Notes under the pieces: generated by a model
What the model saw: the letters and a program-made list of their open reading frames with translations, nothing else
What the model was told of the DNA's origin: nothing
The model's database searches: none
NCBI GenBank assembly: GCA_021736645.1
Contig: JAIPFM010000186.1
Coordinates: 1-53,446, forward strand
Length of the DNA stretch: 53,446 nucleotides
Direction of reading: 5' to 3'
DNA from: Phycisphaerae bacterium
Lineage (GTDB): Bacteria > Planctomycetota > Phycisphaerae > Sedimentisphaerales > Anaerobacaceae
Shown here: in pieces, positions 42,172 to 52,050 of the stretch
How positions within the stretch are numbered: the stretch's first letter is position 1
Layout: each line of letters starts with the position of its first letter
Translations under genes and position numbers: made by a program

Positions 42172-43687
42172 TAAACTTCGAACAGAGTCACGCAAGACCT
42201 GTATTTCAATTGGATGTATCTTATCACTGGGTTTTTGTCTCGGTTTGTATCACATATTGACAACAGTGCTAATAGCCAAGGATGGGATAGTCTACATCAG
42301 GTACGCTCAAAACTTGGCGGAGCATCCTGGAGATGAGATTCTTCGGCAAGATCAACATCCTGGATATCCCTATTTAGTTCTGGTATGTCACAAGCTGTAC
42401 GCCTTGTTTGGTGAGAGTGAATCACTGATGACCTGGGTCTATTGTGCCCAGTCTGTGTCTTTGGTTTTTCGTTTAATGACCTTGGTTGTTTTGTATTTTC
42501 TAGCCAGAGAATTTGTTGGGAGTCAAATGGCTTTTTGGTCAGTAATCCCTTTTATTATCCTCCCCAGGCTGGCACACATCGGTAGCGATGCATTGAGTGA
42601 TTGGCCTCATCTATTTTTTCTAGTCTCAGGGATGTGGCTTGTCTTTCAGGTATTCAAAACCCAGCGGAATTCGATCGCCATTCTGGCTGGCGTGTTGGCC
42701 GGAATTGGCTTTCTTATTCGTCCAGAGTGTATTCAAATTGTATTATTGTCAGTATTATCACTTACCTTGGGCATTCTAATGCCTCATGCATTGGGCCATC
42801 GACGAAAGAGCATCCTCAATCTACTTCTGCTTTGCGCCGCCTTTGCTATTCTGGCTTTGCCCTATATGCACATGAAAGGATCGTTGTTTCCCAAGAAGCA
42901 CGTGGGTTCCTGGGTAGAGAAGTCACCTCCAATTGCCCCTGGTGCGGAGCCTCAAACCCCTACCCCTCCACGACCGAATCAATATACATGGTCACGAGTG
43001 AGTCTTGCGATTGAACTTCTGGCAGAAAATGTAGGTGAAACTTTCATGTGGTTCTTTGTACCTGGCGCTTTGATTGGCCTGTATCTATGGCTGTGGATCA
43101 GTTCGTGGCCTAACCTTTGGACGTTATTTGTGGTTGGCTTGTTAGGCTTGAATGTCCTGTTGATGATTTGGCTTTACTGTAACCATGGATACATGGATTT
43201 CAGACATACTATCCCCTTGCAGATCCCACTCTTATGTTGTACGCCATTGGGGATACGGCAGTTTTCAAATTGGTTGACGGATTTATTCAATGGCAAGTCT
43301 CCAGACCAAAAGGCAAAGTCTCAGCGGATCTGGTTCTACATTTTGACAATTAGTGGTTTCTGCATCTGTGCGCCTAAGCTGTTTAGACCCATTGCATCTG
43401 ATAGGAAGGCCCTTAAGATAGCAGCCATCTGGCTCGATGAAAACAGTCGGCCTACTGATATTGTTGCAGAACCAGATCCCAGGGTGAGTTTCTACAGTCA
43501 TCGCCAGGGAATTGAGTATAAAGAGGATCGCATCCCCCCCAACGTGGATTACCTGGTCAGAGTTTTATCACAAACCCGATTGAATGTGCTTGACAAGGAA
43601 TGCGGCGAAAGAGGTGAAATTGCATTTGAGCATATTGAAAAAGACAAAGGGCAATCAGTTAGAATTTATAGACTTGATGTGGATTGA
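42161..43687 (+). CDS. GT-C type membrane glycosyltransferase
   Basis: 508 residues with about 10 predicted transmembrane helices. After the first helix comes a periplasmic loop with Asp and a substrate-like motif (IAKDGIVYIRYAQNLAEHPG), as in PMT/ArnT-like GT-C enzymes, and LRQDQHPGYPYLVLV. The soluble C-terminus is ~100 residues. The gene overlaps the initiating transferase by 11 nt, so the two are coupled. Expected to act at the periplasmic face with a polyprenyl-phosphate sugar; it could alternatively serve as a polymerase-like (Wzy) protein, because no other Wzy candidate was recognised in the window. A C7 run lies at 43534-43540. Confidence 0.75.
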   Translation: MLTDKLRTESRKTCISIGCILSLGFCLGLYHILTTVLIAKDGIVYIRYAQNLAEHPGDEILRQDQHPGYPYLVLVCHKLYALFGESESLMTWVYCAQSVSLVFRLMTLVVLYFLAREFVGSQMAFWSVIPFIILPRLAHIGSDALSDWPHLFFLVSGMWLVFQVFKTQRNSIAILAGVLAGIGFLIRPECIQIVLLSVLSLTLGILMPHALGHRRKSILNLLLLCAAFAILALPYMHMKGSLFPKKHVGSWVEKSPPIAPGAEPQTPTPPRPNQYTWSRVSLAIELLAENVGETFMWFFVPGALIGLYLWLWISSWPNLWTLFVVGLLGLNVLLMIWLYCNHGYMDFRHTIPLQIPLLCCTPLGIRQFSNWLTDLFNGKSPDQKAKSQRIWFYILTISGFCICAPKLFRPIASDRKALKIAAIWLDENSRPTDIVAEPDPRVSFYSHRQGIEYKEDRIPPNVDYLVRVLSQTRLNVLDKECGERGEIAFEHIEKDKGQSVRIYRLDVD

Positions 43688-44021
43688 GTTGGAACATCGC
43701 ATTATCGCGCTTCTATGTGGCGAGGGAGCGTTAAGAACAGAAATAGACCTTGACAGGTAGTGTGAATTCAAACTAGCATATTGATTTCCTTGTGCTTGAG
43801 TCACTGCAGATTATTCTCATAGGAGTCTTTCGCCGTGGATGTCCCAAAGAGGTTGTCGGGTGTTAAACAAAAACTCATAAAGTAATATTGAAAAAGGGAA
43901 CGCAAAGTTTGCGGTTGCTTTTTGAAAGATTATCGAATGTTGGCAAAACATATCTTAGTATGGTTAGGATTCTTCTTAAAGGATATTTGCCACAGGAATG
44001 AAAGAATAGACGGAGTGAAGT
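43688..44021. other. Intergenic region with possible promoter for gmd
   Basis: 334 nt with no gene. A TTGACA at 43750-43755 and TAGCAT at 43774-43779 with an 18-nt spacer form a candidate promoter about 240 nt before gmd. Weak -10, so low confidence. No terminator hairpin is evident. Confidence 0.35.
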
Positions 44022-45047
44022 ATGCGGCGAGCATTTGTTACCGGTATAACAGGGCAAGATGGATCCTACTTGGCGGAGCTCTTGTTGGCGAAAGGGTATG
44101 AAGTTCATGGTCTGGTGCGTCGATGCAGTGTTTTTAATCGTCAGCGTATTGACCATCTTCATGCGGGTCGCTTCCCGCTTCACCTTCATTATGGAGATAT
44201 GGGAGACTCTTCGTCGCTGGCCAAATTGTTATATCGCATTGAACCTGATGAAGTCTACAATTTAGCTGCGCAGAGCCATGTCCGCGTCAGCTTCGATGTT
44301 CCTGAGTACACGGGTGACGTGAGCGGAATTGGAACCACAAGACTCCTTGATGCAATTGTAGAAACGGGAGCAACACGGGACGTCAAATTCTATCAGGCTT
44401 CAACATCGGAATTGTTTGGCAAAGTCCACGAGATTCCTCAATGTGAAACTACACCGTTTAATCCGAGAAGTCCCTATGCATGTGCCAAGGCTTATTCACA
44501 CTATATGGTTGTCAATTATAGAGAGGCTTATGGACTCCACGCGAGTTGTGGAATTCTGTTCAACCATGAATCTCCGCGACGAGGCGAATCATTTGTGACT
44601 CGGAAAATTACTCTTGCTGCGGCGAGAATAAAGCTTGGCTTGCAGAAGAAGTTGGTCTTAGGAAACATTGATGCGAAACGTGATTGGGGATATGCCCCTG
44701 AGTATGTTGTGGGGATGTGGAAAATGCTTCAGCAGAAACAACCGGATGATTATGTATTGGCTACTGGAGAAACATGGTTGGTGCGTGATTTTATTGAGAA
44801 GGCCTTTTCGGTTCTTGGGTTGCATTGGGAGGATTATGTTGAGCATGATTCCATGTATGAAAGGCCGTCAGAAGTAGATTTGCTTCTGGGTGATGCCACC
44901 AAAGCCGCCGAAAAATTGGGATGGGAATCAAAAACAAAACTTCATGATTTAGTCACCATTATGGTTCAAGCCGATTTAAAGTGGCTTAAAGACGGTAGCC
45001 AAGGAGTCCCAGATCCCATGGTTGAGTATCTTCAGCATATTTCATAG
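44022..45047 (+). CDS. gmd: GDP-mannose 4,6-dehydratase
   Basis: 341 residues. Extended SDR enzyme converting GDP-D-mannose to GDP-4-keto-6-deoxy-D-mannose. Seen: NAD(P) motif [30 protein letters not shown] and RIDHL (Gmd-specific), [13 protein letters not shown], catalytic STSE in [12 protein letters not shown]-x3-K in [11 protein letters not shown], and the Gmd-typical [19 protein letters not shown], with [10 protein letters not shown]. Complete, no odd residues. It heads a three-gene set with a C-methyltransferase-type protein (19-nt gap) and a second, divergent Gmd-like SDR, so its product probably feeds an uncommon 6-deoxysugar rather than plain fucose or rhamnose. Confidence 0.95.
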   Translation: MRRAFVTGITGQDGSYLAELLLAKGYEVHGLVRRCSVFNRQRIDHLHAGRFPLHLHYGDMGDSSSLAKLLYRIEPDEVYNLAAQSHVRVSFDVPEYTGDVSGIGTTRLLDAIVETGATRDVKFYQASTSELFGKVHEIPQCETTPFNPRSPYACAKAYSHYMVVNYREAYGLHASCGILFNHESPRRGESFVTRKITLAAARIKLGLQKKLVLGNIDAKRDWGYAPEYVVGMWKMLQQKQPDDYVLATGETWLVRDFIEKAFSVLGLHWEDYVEHDSMYERPSEVDLLLGDATKAAEKLGWESKTKLHDLVTIMVQADLKWLKDGSQGVPDPMVEYLQHIS

Positions 45048-45066
45048 TCAACAGAGAGGATGCAAC

Positions 45067-46302
45067 ATGCTTTATCAGACAATACATGCTTGTCGGGTTT
45101 GTAGTAATAATAAACTGGAAACGGTTTTAGACTTGGGCTCGCAAGCATTGACCGGCATATTTCCCCCTGCAAATGAACCCATAGTCGCCGAGGGGCCTTT
45201 AGAGTTGTGTTATTGTCCAGAATGTACTCTTGTGCAAATGAGACATACATACAATCCACTTGAAATGTACGGTAGCAACTATGGTTACCGATCGGGACTA
45301 AACCAGAGTATGGTTCAACATTTACAGGCCAAGGCGGCTTACCTTACGCGATTGGGAGCCCTCAAGGCTGGTGATTGGGTCTTGGATATTGGCAGTAATG
45401 ATGGGACGCTGTTAGGTTTGTATGCCGTGGAAGGGCTCAATCTCGCGGGCATTGACCCGTCATCAGCGAAATTTAAGTCCTATTACAAAAAGGGGATACT
45501 GCGGGTAGAAGAGTTCTTTTCGGCAAGTAGGTATCGTGACATATCAAATCATCAAAAGGCTGCTTTGGTGACGTCCATTGCCATGTTCTATGACTTGGAC
45601 AATCCCGTTGAATTCGCAGGTGAGATTCATGATATATTGACAGAGGATGGCCTGTGGCATTTTGAGCAAAGTTACCTCCCGGCGATGCTTAGAACAAACT
45701 CCTTCGATACGGTTTGCCATGAGCATGCGGAATACTACAGTCTGCATAGCGTTCAGAACATCTTGAAGCGAGCTGGGATGAAGATTCTCGAGGTGTCATT
45801 CAATGATGTCAATGGGGGAAGTTTTGCCGTAACTGCTTGCCGAAAGGAGAGCGGGCGTGTTGCCAATACAGCCCTATTAGACTGGGTATATGCCAGTGAA
45901 ACCCTGTTGAAGTTAAACACGCCTATTCCTGTCCTGGACCTTGGACGGAGAATTAAAACGAACATGACACTACTGGTTGATCTACTGGAGCGTCTTGCTC
46001 GTGCAGGAAAGACGGTTGTTGGTTATGGCGCATCAACCAAGGGAAATGTCATGCTGCAATATGCTGGCATAACACGTGAGCTTTTACCAGCTATTGCTGA
46101 GGTGAATCCTGACAAATTCGGACACGTAACGCCTGGAACACAAATTCCGATCGTGAGTGATTCGGAAGCCAGGGCAATGAAACCGGACTATTTTTTGGTT
46201 CTTCCCTGGCATTTTCGAAATGATATTCTTGCTAGAGAGCAAGAATATCTGTGTTTAGGTGGACATTTTATTTTTCCCATGCCGGAGCCTGAAATTGTCT
46301 AA
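45067..46302 (+). CDS. SAM-dependent sugar C-methyltransferase (NovU/TylCIII-like)
   Basis: 411 residues, three-part architecture of the deoxysugar C-methyltransferase family. N-terminal zinc-binding region with CRVCSNN and CYCPEC, a SAM domain (VLDIGSNDGTLLGLYA) with FEQSYLPAMLRTNSFDTVCHEHAEYYS in the catalytic segment, and the C-terminal domain starting near TVVGYGASTKGNVMLQYAG, ending FPMPEPEIV. Family members methylate C-3 or C-5 of 4-keto-6-deoxy nucleotide sugars. Lying between gmd and a second Gmd-like SDR, the likely substrate is the GDP-4-keto-6-deoxymannose made by Gmd. ATG at 45067 has GAGAGG upstream; a longer open frame overlapping gmd has no site. Its end overlaps the next gene by 8 nt. 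Confidence 0.9.
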   Translation: MLYQTIHACRVCSNNKLETVLDLGSQALTGIFPPANEPIVAEGPLELCYCPECTLVQMRHTYNPLEMYGSNYGYRSGLNQSMVQHLQAKAAYLTRLGALKAGDWVLDIGSNDGTLLGLYAVEGLNLAGIDPSSAKFKSYYKKGILRVEEFFSASRYRDISNHQKAALVTSIAMFYDLDNPVEFAGEIHDILTEDGLWHFEQSYLPAMLRTNSFDTVCHEHAEYYSLHSVQNILKRAGMKILEVSFNDVNGGSFAVTACRKESGRVANTALLDWVYASETLLKLNTPIPVLDLGRRIKTNMTLLVDLLERLARAGKTVVGYGASTKGNVMLQYAGITRELLPAIAEVNPDKFGHVTPGTQIPIVSDSEARAMKPDYFLVLPWHFRNDILAREQEYLCLGGHFIFPMPEPEIV

Positions 46303-47278
46303 AGGCAAGGTTAATAGTCTAATTGTGGGATATAAAGGCCAAGATGGTACTCTGCTTCGGGAGCAACTGAGCCGGGAGGGATTGTCATGGCTCGGTATTG
46401 ATAGAGATACTGTTGAGGGGTCTGATGTATCCTTATCCTCCTTTTCTTCACCGATTGATGTTTCCAATCCAGGGCACGTTAATGAAATCGTGAATCAATG
46501 TAAGCCAAAAGCCATTTATTATCTAGCTGCAAACCATCGCAGTTCAAAGATGTGTGATCAACCTCTGCTGCCATATTTTCGGGGAGGATTGGCTGTCAAT
46601 TTGCAGGGACCTTTAAATGTATTGGAAGCTATCGTTCAATGCTCCCCAGAAAGTCGATTTTTATTCGTGAGTAGCTCCTTAATCTTTGCTCCTGAAAAAG
46701 TGCCAGGGATTTTTATTACGGAATTAAGCGATAAGGCACCTTTGGAATCCTATGCGATGGAGAAAATGTTGGCTGGACACTATTGCCACGAATATAGGAA
46801 GAAGTATCACGTTTTTGCCAGTGTTGCTATTCCATTCAACCACGAATCTGTGTATCGAGATCCCGGTTTTTTTACACGTGATGCAACTGATGCTATTGCT
46901 GAAATATATAATGGGAATCTAGAGTTTTGGGAGGCAGGAACATTGGAGGCCGTTGTTGATTGGTTACATGCCGGAGATGTCGTGGCCGCCATGCAGCGCA
47001 TCTTACAACTAGAGAGACCTGATGATTTTATCGTCGCCAGCGGTATCGGTCACACAACTGGGGAGTTCTTGGAAATCGCCTGTGACTATGCTAACATTGA
47101 CTTTGGAAATGCCATTCGTGTCAATCCAAAGAGGGTTTCTCGGTGTAACAGTTATCGCATTGGAGATTCTTCTAAACTGCGAGCGGCCACAGGATGGGAA
47201 CCAAGTATTGAGTTTTCCGATATGGTGAGGCAATTAATGCAGGCCGCTTTGGATCGATCAACAGGAGAAAGGCATTGA
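46295..47278 (+). CDS. Gmd-like NAD-dependent epimerase/reductase (extended SDR)
   Basis: 327 residues, extended SDR related to GDP-mannose dehydratase by pattern but not a dehydratase. The nucleotide loop is GYKGQDGTLLREQL (as in TGQDG of Gmd), AIYYLAANHRSS replaces NLAAQSHV, the catalytic triad appears as SSSLIFAP (Ser in place of the Thr-Ser-Glu of dehydratases) and Y-A-M-E-K, and IPFNHESVYRDPGFFTRDATD parallels the Gmd NHES block. Loss of the STSE Glu argues against 4,6-dehydration and for ketoreduction or epimerisation. The TTG start at 46295 (GGAG 8 nt upstream) overlaps the preceding gene by 8 nt; the stop overlaps the flippase ATG (TGATG). Probable last step of the branched deoxysugar pathway. 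Confidence 0.82.
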   Translation: MSKGKVNSLIVGYKGQDGTLLREQLSREGLSWLGIDRDTVEGSDVSLSSFSSPIDVSNPGHVNEIVNQCKPKAIYYLAANHRSSKMCDQPLLPYFRGGLAVNLQGPLNVLEAIVQCSPESRFLFVSSSLIFAPEKVPGIFITELSDKAPLESYAMEKMLAGHYCHEYRKKYHVFASVAIPFNHESVYRDPGFFTRDATDAIAEIYNGNLEFWEAGTLEAVVDWLHAGDVVAAMQRILQLERPDDFIVASGIGHTTGEFLEIACDYANIDFGNAIRVNPKRVSRCNSYRIGDSSKLRAATGWEPSIEFSDMVRQLMQAALDRSTGERH

Positions 47279-48834
47279 TGGCCTCCGAGGATCACTTGTC
47301 TGCTATTATCAAAAGACCTCGCTTGCTATTCAATATGGCTGCTGGAGCTGCAGGTGCTTTCATTTCTGCAGGGCTTGCCGTATGTCTGATGCCAATGTAT
47401 ATGGGGTTATTGGGTCCTACAGGATTTGGCATTGTTGGTTTGATTGCCATTTTGATGGGAATCACGAGGCTTCTTGACATGGGGCTGACCGCATCGGTCA
47501 ATCGGCAAATTGCAAAATATAGCTGCTTGTCAACATCAATTGACTCTGTTCCAAATCTGATTCGAACGTTTGAACTACTGTTTGTTGGTTGGGGAGGTTT
47601 AATGTTTTTGGTTTTAGTCATGTTGTCCCCCTGGATTGGAGAGACATGGATTAAGACAAATTCAATGACACCCTCAGAAAAAACCTATGTGTTTGTCCTT
47701 ATTGCGGCGTGTGCTCTTGGGCGTTGGCAAATTTCACTCTATCATTCATGTCTTTTGGGTGTTGAAAAGCAGGCCTTGTGTAGCGGAATTCGGACGTTTG
47801 AAGTTCTGTCGCAACATTTTGGGGGCATTGTGCTTCTTATTAAATGGCATGTCGGTATTCAAGGGTATCTTGTTTGGGTTTTGATAAATACGCTGCTCTT
47901 TGGGGTGTTGTCAGGTGTGATGATCTGGAATACGGTTCCTGGCAAGCTGCGTTCATTTTGTAAAGGAAGGTTTTGTGGGGTATATATACTCGAGACCTGG
48001 AAATACGCTGTGGGGCTTGCAGGCGTTACGGTAGCAAGCACTATATTTATTCAGATGGATCGTTTTTTTGTGAGCTTAAAATCTACTGAGTTACTCGGCT
48101 ATTATACGCCTGCCATTGGACTTGCTGCCCAGGCCACCTCATTGTTCTCTGTGCCGTTGTTTAATGCGGCTTATCCGAACTTTACAAGACTAGTACATAA
48201 GAAGGGTTTTTCAAGGATTTTGCAGCAGTATTTCTTCTTTATTTCTATAATTGTGCCACTCGCGTTTTCACTTTTGTGGTTTATTGGAGCCTATACACCC
48301 CATATCCTCTCAGCCTGGTTTGGGAATAATACTGATGTGCAGAATGTTCTTTCGCCTTTTTTGTTCTGGTGTGTCCTGGGACCTGCATTGAATGCATTGG
48401 CAACACCTGGGTATGCACTTCAATTGGCTCACGGTTATCCAAATATTCAGACCGCAATTGCCCTATCCATCATTCCATTTGCCGCAGTTGGATGTTGGTG
48501 GCAACTGGGGAAAAATGGTCTTTTGGGTATTTCTAAGACCATGTCGATTGCCTATATTATCGCCATGCTCATAACGATATTCGTTTCTCATCGCAAATTC
48601 TTGGGTGGGCATTTGACTCGTTTTTTTTTAATAGTATTCATTTGTTTCTTTGGCGTTCTTTTGTCAGGTGGGCTTTTAAAGTTGTTTCCGTATCCAGACT
48701 CGGCCTCTCGCTTGTTTCGGATAGGGTGGCTATGTGTGAATTATTTGTCAGTTTCTGGCATGACTTTATTGATTTCCTTTTGGGGAAATAGGTACATTGA
48801 AATAGTAGTTGGTGCAGGGGGAACGCAGAAATAG
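47278..48834 (+). CDS. Wzx-type polysaccharide flippase
   Basis: 518 residues with about 12-14 predicted transmembrane helices, MOP exporter superfamily. The opening LLFNMAAGAAGAFISAGLAV, then MPMYMGLLGPTGFGIVGLIA and RLLDMGLTASVNRQIAKY are characteristic of Wzx/RfbX flippases. These move undecaprenyl-linked repeat units across the inner membrane. The ATG at 47278 overlaps the stop of the preceding SDR gene (TGATG), with a TTG one codon earlier as a poorer alternative. Its presence with the WbaP-like enzyme at 40771 fits the Wzx/Wzy pathway. A glycosyltransferase gene follows after about 100 nt. Confidence 0.88.
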   Translation: MASEDHLSAIIKRPRLLFNMAAGAAGAFISAGLAVCLMPMYMGLLGPTGFGIVGLIAILMGITRLLDMGLTASVNRQIAKYSCLSTSIDSVPNLIRTFELLFVGWGGLMFLVLVMLSPWIGETWIKTNSMTPSEKTYVFVLIAACALGRWQISLYHSCLLGVEKQALCSGIRTFEVLSQHFGGIVLLIKWHVGIQGYLVWVLINTLLFGVLSGVMIWNTVPGKLRSFCKGRFCGVYILETWKYAVGLAGVTVASTIFIQMDRFFVSLKSTELLGYYTPAIGLAAQATSLFSVPLFNAAYPNFTRLVHKKGFSRILQQYFFFISIIVPLAFSLLWFIGAYTPHILSAWFGNNTDVQNVLSPFLFWCVLGPALNALATPGYALQLAHGYPNIQTAIALSIIPFAAVGCWWQLGKNGLLGISKTMSIAYIIAMLITIFVSHRKFLGGHLTRFFLIVFICFFGVLLSGGLLKLFPYPDSASRLFRIGWLCVNYLSVSGMTLLISFWGNRYIEIVVGAGGTQK

Positions 48835-48936
48835 CCCATGAAGAATCTGTGTTTCCTTCCTGTAAAGATCGCATGCTAAATTATAATTCTATGCAATGTA
48901 CCGCCGAGGCGGATTCTATTTAAGGTTAAAAGAGGC

Positions 48937-50052
48937 ATGAACATTGTCATTGTAACGGGTTCTACTGAACACAAGTGCGGCATCGGAGTTTACGCATTGA
49001 AATTATTGCAGGCGTTGGCAAGGTGTGAAGATAATCTGACATTTACCATGCTTGTACCCTATGGTCATCGACCAACAGATTTGCCTTCTTCGGTCTTATT
49101 CAAAACCGTCATGCCAGGCAGGCCTTTTCGGTCTTTTATCAGTGAATTACGTCCTGATATCTTGCACCTTCAGTATCCTTCATTAACCAGAGAATTTTTG
49201 GGCTATTTCAGAGACTTGCCATGGTGCAAATTTGTGGCGAAAACAAGAATTGTCATTACAGCACACGAAACACTGGTAAAATATAATATTAACAGTGGTG
49301 TTTTTGTGGCGGCCTTCTTGGCCACCTGTATTTTGACTATTAAGGGGAAGAGAAACATTCCTTTTGGAAGACGCTGCCTGTCAAATTCCATAGTACCTCT
49401 GAAAAATGTTTCAATGCTTCCCAGTGTCGAATTGTCACATGATAGGCGAATCCAGATCCGAGAGTCCATTGGAAATCATGGCAATCGTACGCTAATATCC
49501 TTTATTGGTTTTTTAACAGACAGCGTTCGACTTGAATGGTTGTTTAAGTCGTGCGAGTGCGAACGACATCAATTAGCTATCATGGGTGAAGTCCCGGAGG
49601 CATTAAAGAACACCAGGAGTGATTATTTTGATCTGTGCGAGGAATACGGATGGAAACCTCAAAAAGTATTTCTTGGCTACAAGCCAGATCTGGTGGCGGC
49701 AGACATATTGGCTGCCAGCGATGTTGTTGTGCTTCCTTTTCGTAAGGGGTGTAATGAATGGAACACCTCATATCTTGCAGCCTGTCAACAGGGATGCTAT
49801 GTGGTGACGACGTCTGCCACTAAGCGAGGATACTGTACTGACTCCAATACCTACTTTGTTGCGCCAGGCAATATTGATATGTTTAAAGATGCTATAAATA
49901 ATGTTCGTCCTGCTAAGGCAGTTCCTATGCAGATGGAGACATGGACCAGTCTCGCAAAAAAACATGTGAGCGTTTATGGCAACATCCAACAATACGATTT
50001 CAAAAATCAATATCACTGGTATCGGAAAAGACATAAAAAGACATTTAAATAA
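48937..50052 (+). CDS. Glycosyltransferase, GT-B/GT4-like
   Basis: 371 residues. The N-terminal Rossmann half has HKCGIGVYALKLLQALAR, the donor-loop pattern of GT4-like enzymes that start 'GIGxYxxxL', and DILHLQYPSLTREFLGYF. The C-terminal half contains FLGYKPDLVAADILAASDVVVLPFR and the later GCNEWNTSYLAACQQGCYVV, at the position of the E-x7-E region, though the acidic pair is weak. The nucleotide-sugar binding sequence is divergent, so the donor cannot be predicted. Cytoplasmic, no transmembrane helix. Plus strand, after the flippase. Confidence 0.78.
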   Translation: MNIVIVTGSTEHKCGIGVYALKLLQALARCEDNLTFTMLVPYGHRPTDLPSSVLFKTVMPGRPFRSFISELRPDILHLQYPSLTREFLGYFRDLPWCKFVAKTRIVITAHETLVKYNINSGVFVAAFLATCILTIKGKRNIPFGRRCLSNSIVPLKNVSMLPSVELSHDRRIQIRESIGNHGNRTLISFIGFLTDSVRLEWLFKSCECERHQLAIMGEVPEALKNTRSDYFDLCEEYGWKPQKVFLGYKPDLVAADILAASDVVVLPFRKGCNEWNTSYLAACQQGCYVVTTSATKRGYCTDSNTYFVAPGNIDMFKDAINNVRPAKAVPMQMETWTSLAKKHVSVYGNIQQYDFKNQYHWYRKRHKKTFK

Positions 50053-50139
50053 CCCAAATAAATCTTGCGAGCCTTTTTGTTATGTCCAAAGCATGACACT
50101 CAAAGAAAATATTTTACAAAGATAATTATTGAGAGAATG

Positions 50140-51171
50140 ATGTCGGATCGAATAGCATTCTGTATCCCAACCTATAATTTTGCTGAATTTCTACCAGCAA
50201 CTCTGGACAGCATTATTTCACAGGCTGATGACAACATTGAAATTGTGCTTGTTGACGGGGGGTCAACGGATGCAACGGATGAAGTCGTCCAGCTTTACCA
50301 GAGGCAATTTCCACGTATTACTTATTTTAAACGAGCGAAAAATTGTGGCGTTGACCGAGATATTGCCAAGACTATCGAGCTTGCCAAAAGCGATTACTGT
50401 TGGCTTTTTAGTGCCGATGACATTCTTATGCCGAATGCGATTAAAACCATGCATACATTGACCCAAACAGGGGATTGGAATGTATTGGTGACCAACTTTC
50501 TGATATGTGATTCGAAATTGAAACCTGTAGCAAGACATGAAATATTCTCATCAAACAAAGATCTTTTATTTGACTGGTCAGATCCAGATCAACGACAAGA
50601 GCATTTTCAGAAGGCTATTACGAGTACGGCATTTGGCAGCTATATCAGTTCTGTGGTTGTGGACCGTGCGGAGTGGTTAAGGGCAGATTGTTGTGAAGCA
50701 TTTTATGGAAGTTGCTGGATCATTGCAGCCAAGATAATGAGTATGGCCAAGAATCAGCTATCTCTTTACTATCACGATGAGGAGTTACTGCTCAAACGCG
50801 GTGACAACGATTCCTTTATATCTCGAGGCATACCCTGGCGAGTACGATTGCAATTGCAGGGTTTTCCCCGTATTGCAGAGAGCATTTTTGGCGAGGCAAG
50901 TCCTGAGCATCAAGCCTTTAAGAAAGTGGCTCGAAATGATATCTCTTTTGCCTCCTTGCTTGGTTTTAAAGCTCAGCTTACTGACAATCCGCAGGCTCGT
51001 GAAGAGCTGTATGAAATCGTTCGTGAGTATTGGGTCTGCAAGCCATTTGACAATTTCTTTTATGTCATTATTAGATGTTTGAATACTTCGTTCCTGGGAT
51101 GGCTCAAGAAACGGGTGAAATCTTCTCCCAGTCTCTATCCATGGATCAAGAAAATTGGTCGAAAAAAATAA
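50140..51171 (+). CDS. Family 2 glycosyltransferase (abequosyltransferase RfbV-like)
   Basis: 343 residues. IAFCIPTYNFAEFLPATLDS, IEIVLVDGGSTDATDEVVQL, NCGVDRDIAKTIELAKSDYC and WLFSADDIL give the GT-A core with an A-D-D metal site. The middle part, FGSYISSVVVDRAEWLRADC and FYGSCWII, resembles the abequosyltransferase-type GT2 group, which transfers dideoxyhexoses in O-antigen. It may carry the unusual deoxysugar predicted from the gmd set, but that is inference. ATG at 50140 (or 50137) is preferred; the frame is open from 50065 but the added residues are not family-like. It converges with a methyltransferase gene. Confidence 0.83.
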   Translation: MSDRIAFCIPTYNFAEFLPATLDSIISQADDNIEIVLVDGGSTDATDEVVQLYQRQFPRITYFKRAKNCGVDRDIAKTIELAKSDYCWLFSADDILMPNAIKTMHTLTQTGDWNVLVTNFLICDSKLKPVARHEIFSSNKDLLFDWSDPDQRQEHFQKAITSTAFGSYISSVVVDRAEWLRADCCEAFYGSCWIIAAKIMSMAKNQLSLYYHDEELLLKRGDNDSFISRGIPWRVRLQLQGFPRIAESIFGEASPEHQAFKKVARNDISFASLLGFKAQLTDNPQAREELYEIVREYWVCKPFDNFFYVIIRCLNTSFLGWLKKRVKSSPSLYPWIKKIGRKK

Positions 51172-51209
51172 GTCAATTCTTGTGGTAAGTAATGAGTATA
51201 TAAGTGTTT

Positions 51210-51923
51210 TCAGGTAGACTTCCTCAGTACCAACCATGCAAAAGTATATTTCCGACCTCCACATTCTATCGGCTTATCTTTGCCTTCATACATCATCTCG
51301 CCAACAGGAGACAAGCTGTATTTCGCTGCTTCAGCCACAAAATCAACTACTTCATTCTTCGATAGTATTCTCCAGTCCATCCCGAAGTAGTTCACACCCG
51401 TAGTATCAATTTTCTCCGGCCAGTAATCGAATGATGCAATGAAGTAGCCACCTGGTCGCAATAGACGTGACATTTCTTTTAACAATGATAAACTGTCAAA
51501 GCCATGTTCAATAACAGAAATTGATGTGATTGCCTGAAACGAGGCATCATGAAACTTGGTGTGCATAAAATCGGTAATTTCATAATTTATGAAATCTTGA
51601 TACGGCATTTTCTTTAGATTTGGATTCAAATCTGCGCCTGTTAGACTCGAATATCCCAATTTGTGCAACGCTACGAGCACCTCCGATGCGTAGCACCCAA
51701 TATCTAATACAGACTCTTGCTTATTTATATGGCTATCGAGAAAGTTAATTGTAGAAAGCACATCCCAACTTTTCACGTTATCCCCTATGGCCATCCCGCG
51801 CAGAAATCCAAATCTTCTAATTAAACATCGGAGAGGAGATTCGATAAACGACAGCCTTTTATTCACTAGCTCTCTACGAGCCTTTTTTATTTGCAGTTTA
51901 GTTTGGAGCACATTCATTGTCAT
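51210..51923 (-). CDS. Class I SAM-dependent methyltransferase
   Basis: 237 residues. Motif I is VLDIGCYASEVLVALHKLG (a D-I-G-C-x-A-S-E variant), then LTGADLNPNLKKM with the adenosine-binding Asp, FQAITSISVIEHG, and LLRPGGYFIASFDYWPEK. An N-terminal ~60-residue basic helical region precedes the domain (TKLQIKKARRELVNKRLSF). In a polysaccharide locus with several other methyltransferases, sugar or lipid-carrier modification is likely. Two Met residues, at the first and third codons, could serve as start. Convergent with the glycosyltransferase gene on the plus strand, 38 nt apart, without an obvious terminator hairpin. Confidence 0.83.
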   Translation of the reverse strand: MTMNVLQTKLQIKKARRELVNKRLSFIESPLRCLIRRFGFLRGMAIGDNVKSWDVLSTINFLDSHINKQESVLDIGCYASEVLVALHKLGYSSLTGADLNPNLKKMPYQDFINYEITDFMHTKFHDASFQAITSISVIEHGFDSLSLLKEMSRLLRPGGYFIASFDYWPEKIDTTGVNYFGMDWRILSKNEVVDFVAEAAKYSLSPVGEMMYEGKDKPIECGGRKYTFAWLVLRKST

Positions 51924-52050
51924 GTCATGATATCCCTACTCATTGGCAACCTTCAATGCGTTAAATGACAGGTTGAATTGAAGAATCACAAATGGTTATT
52001 CCAATTCGGTTATGGTATTGAGAGAGACCTCATTCATCTGGAATTTGCTT

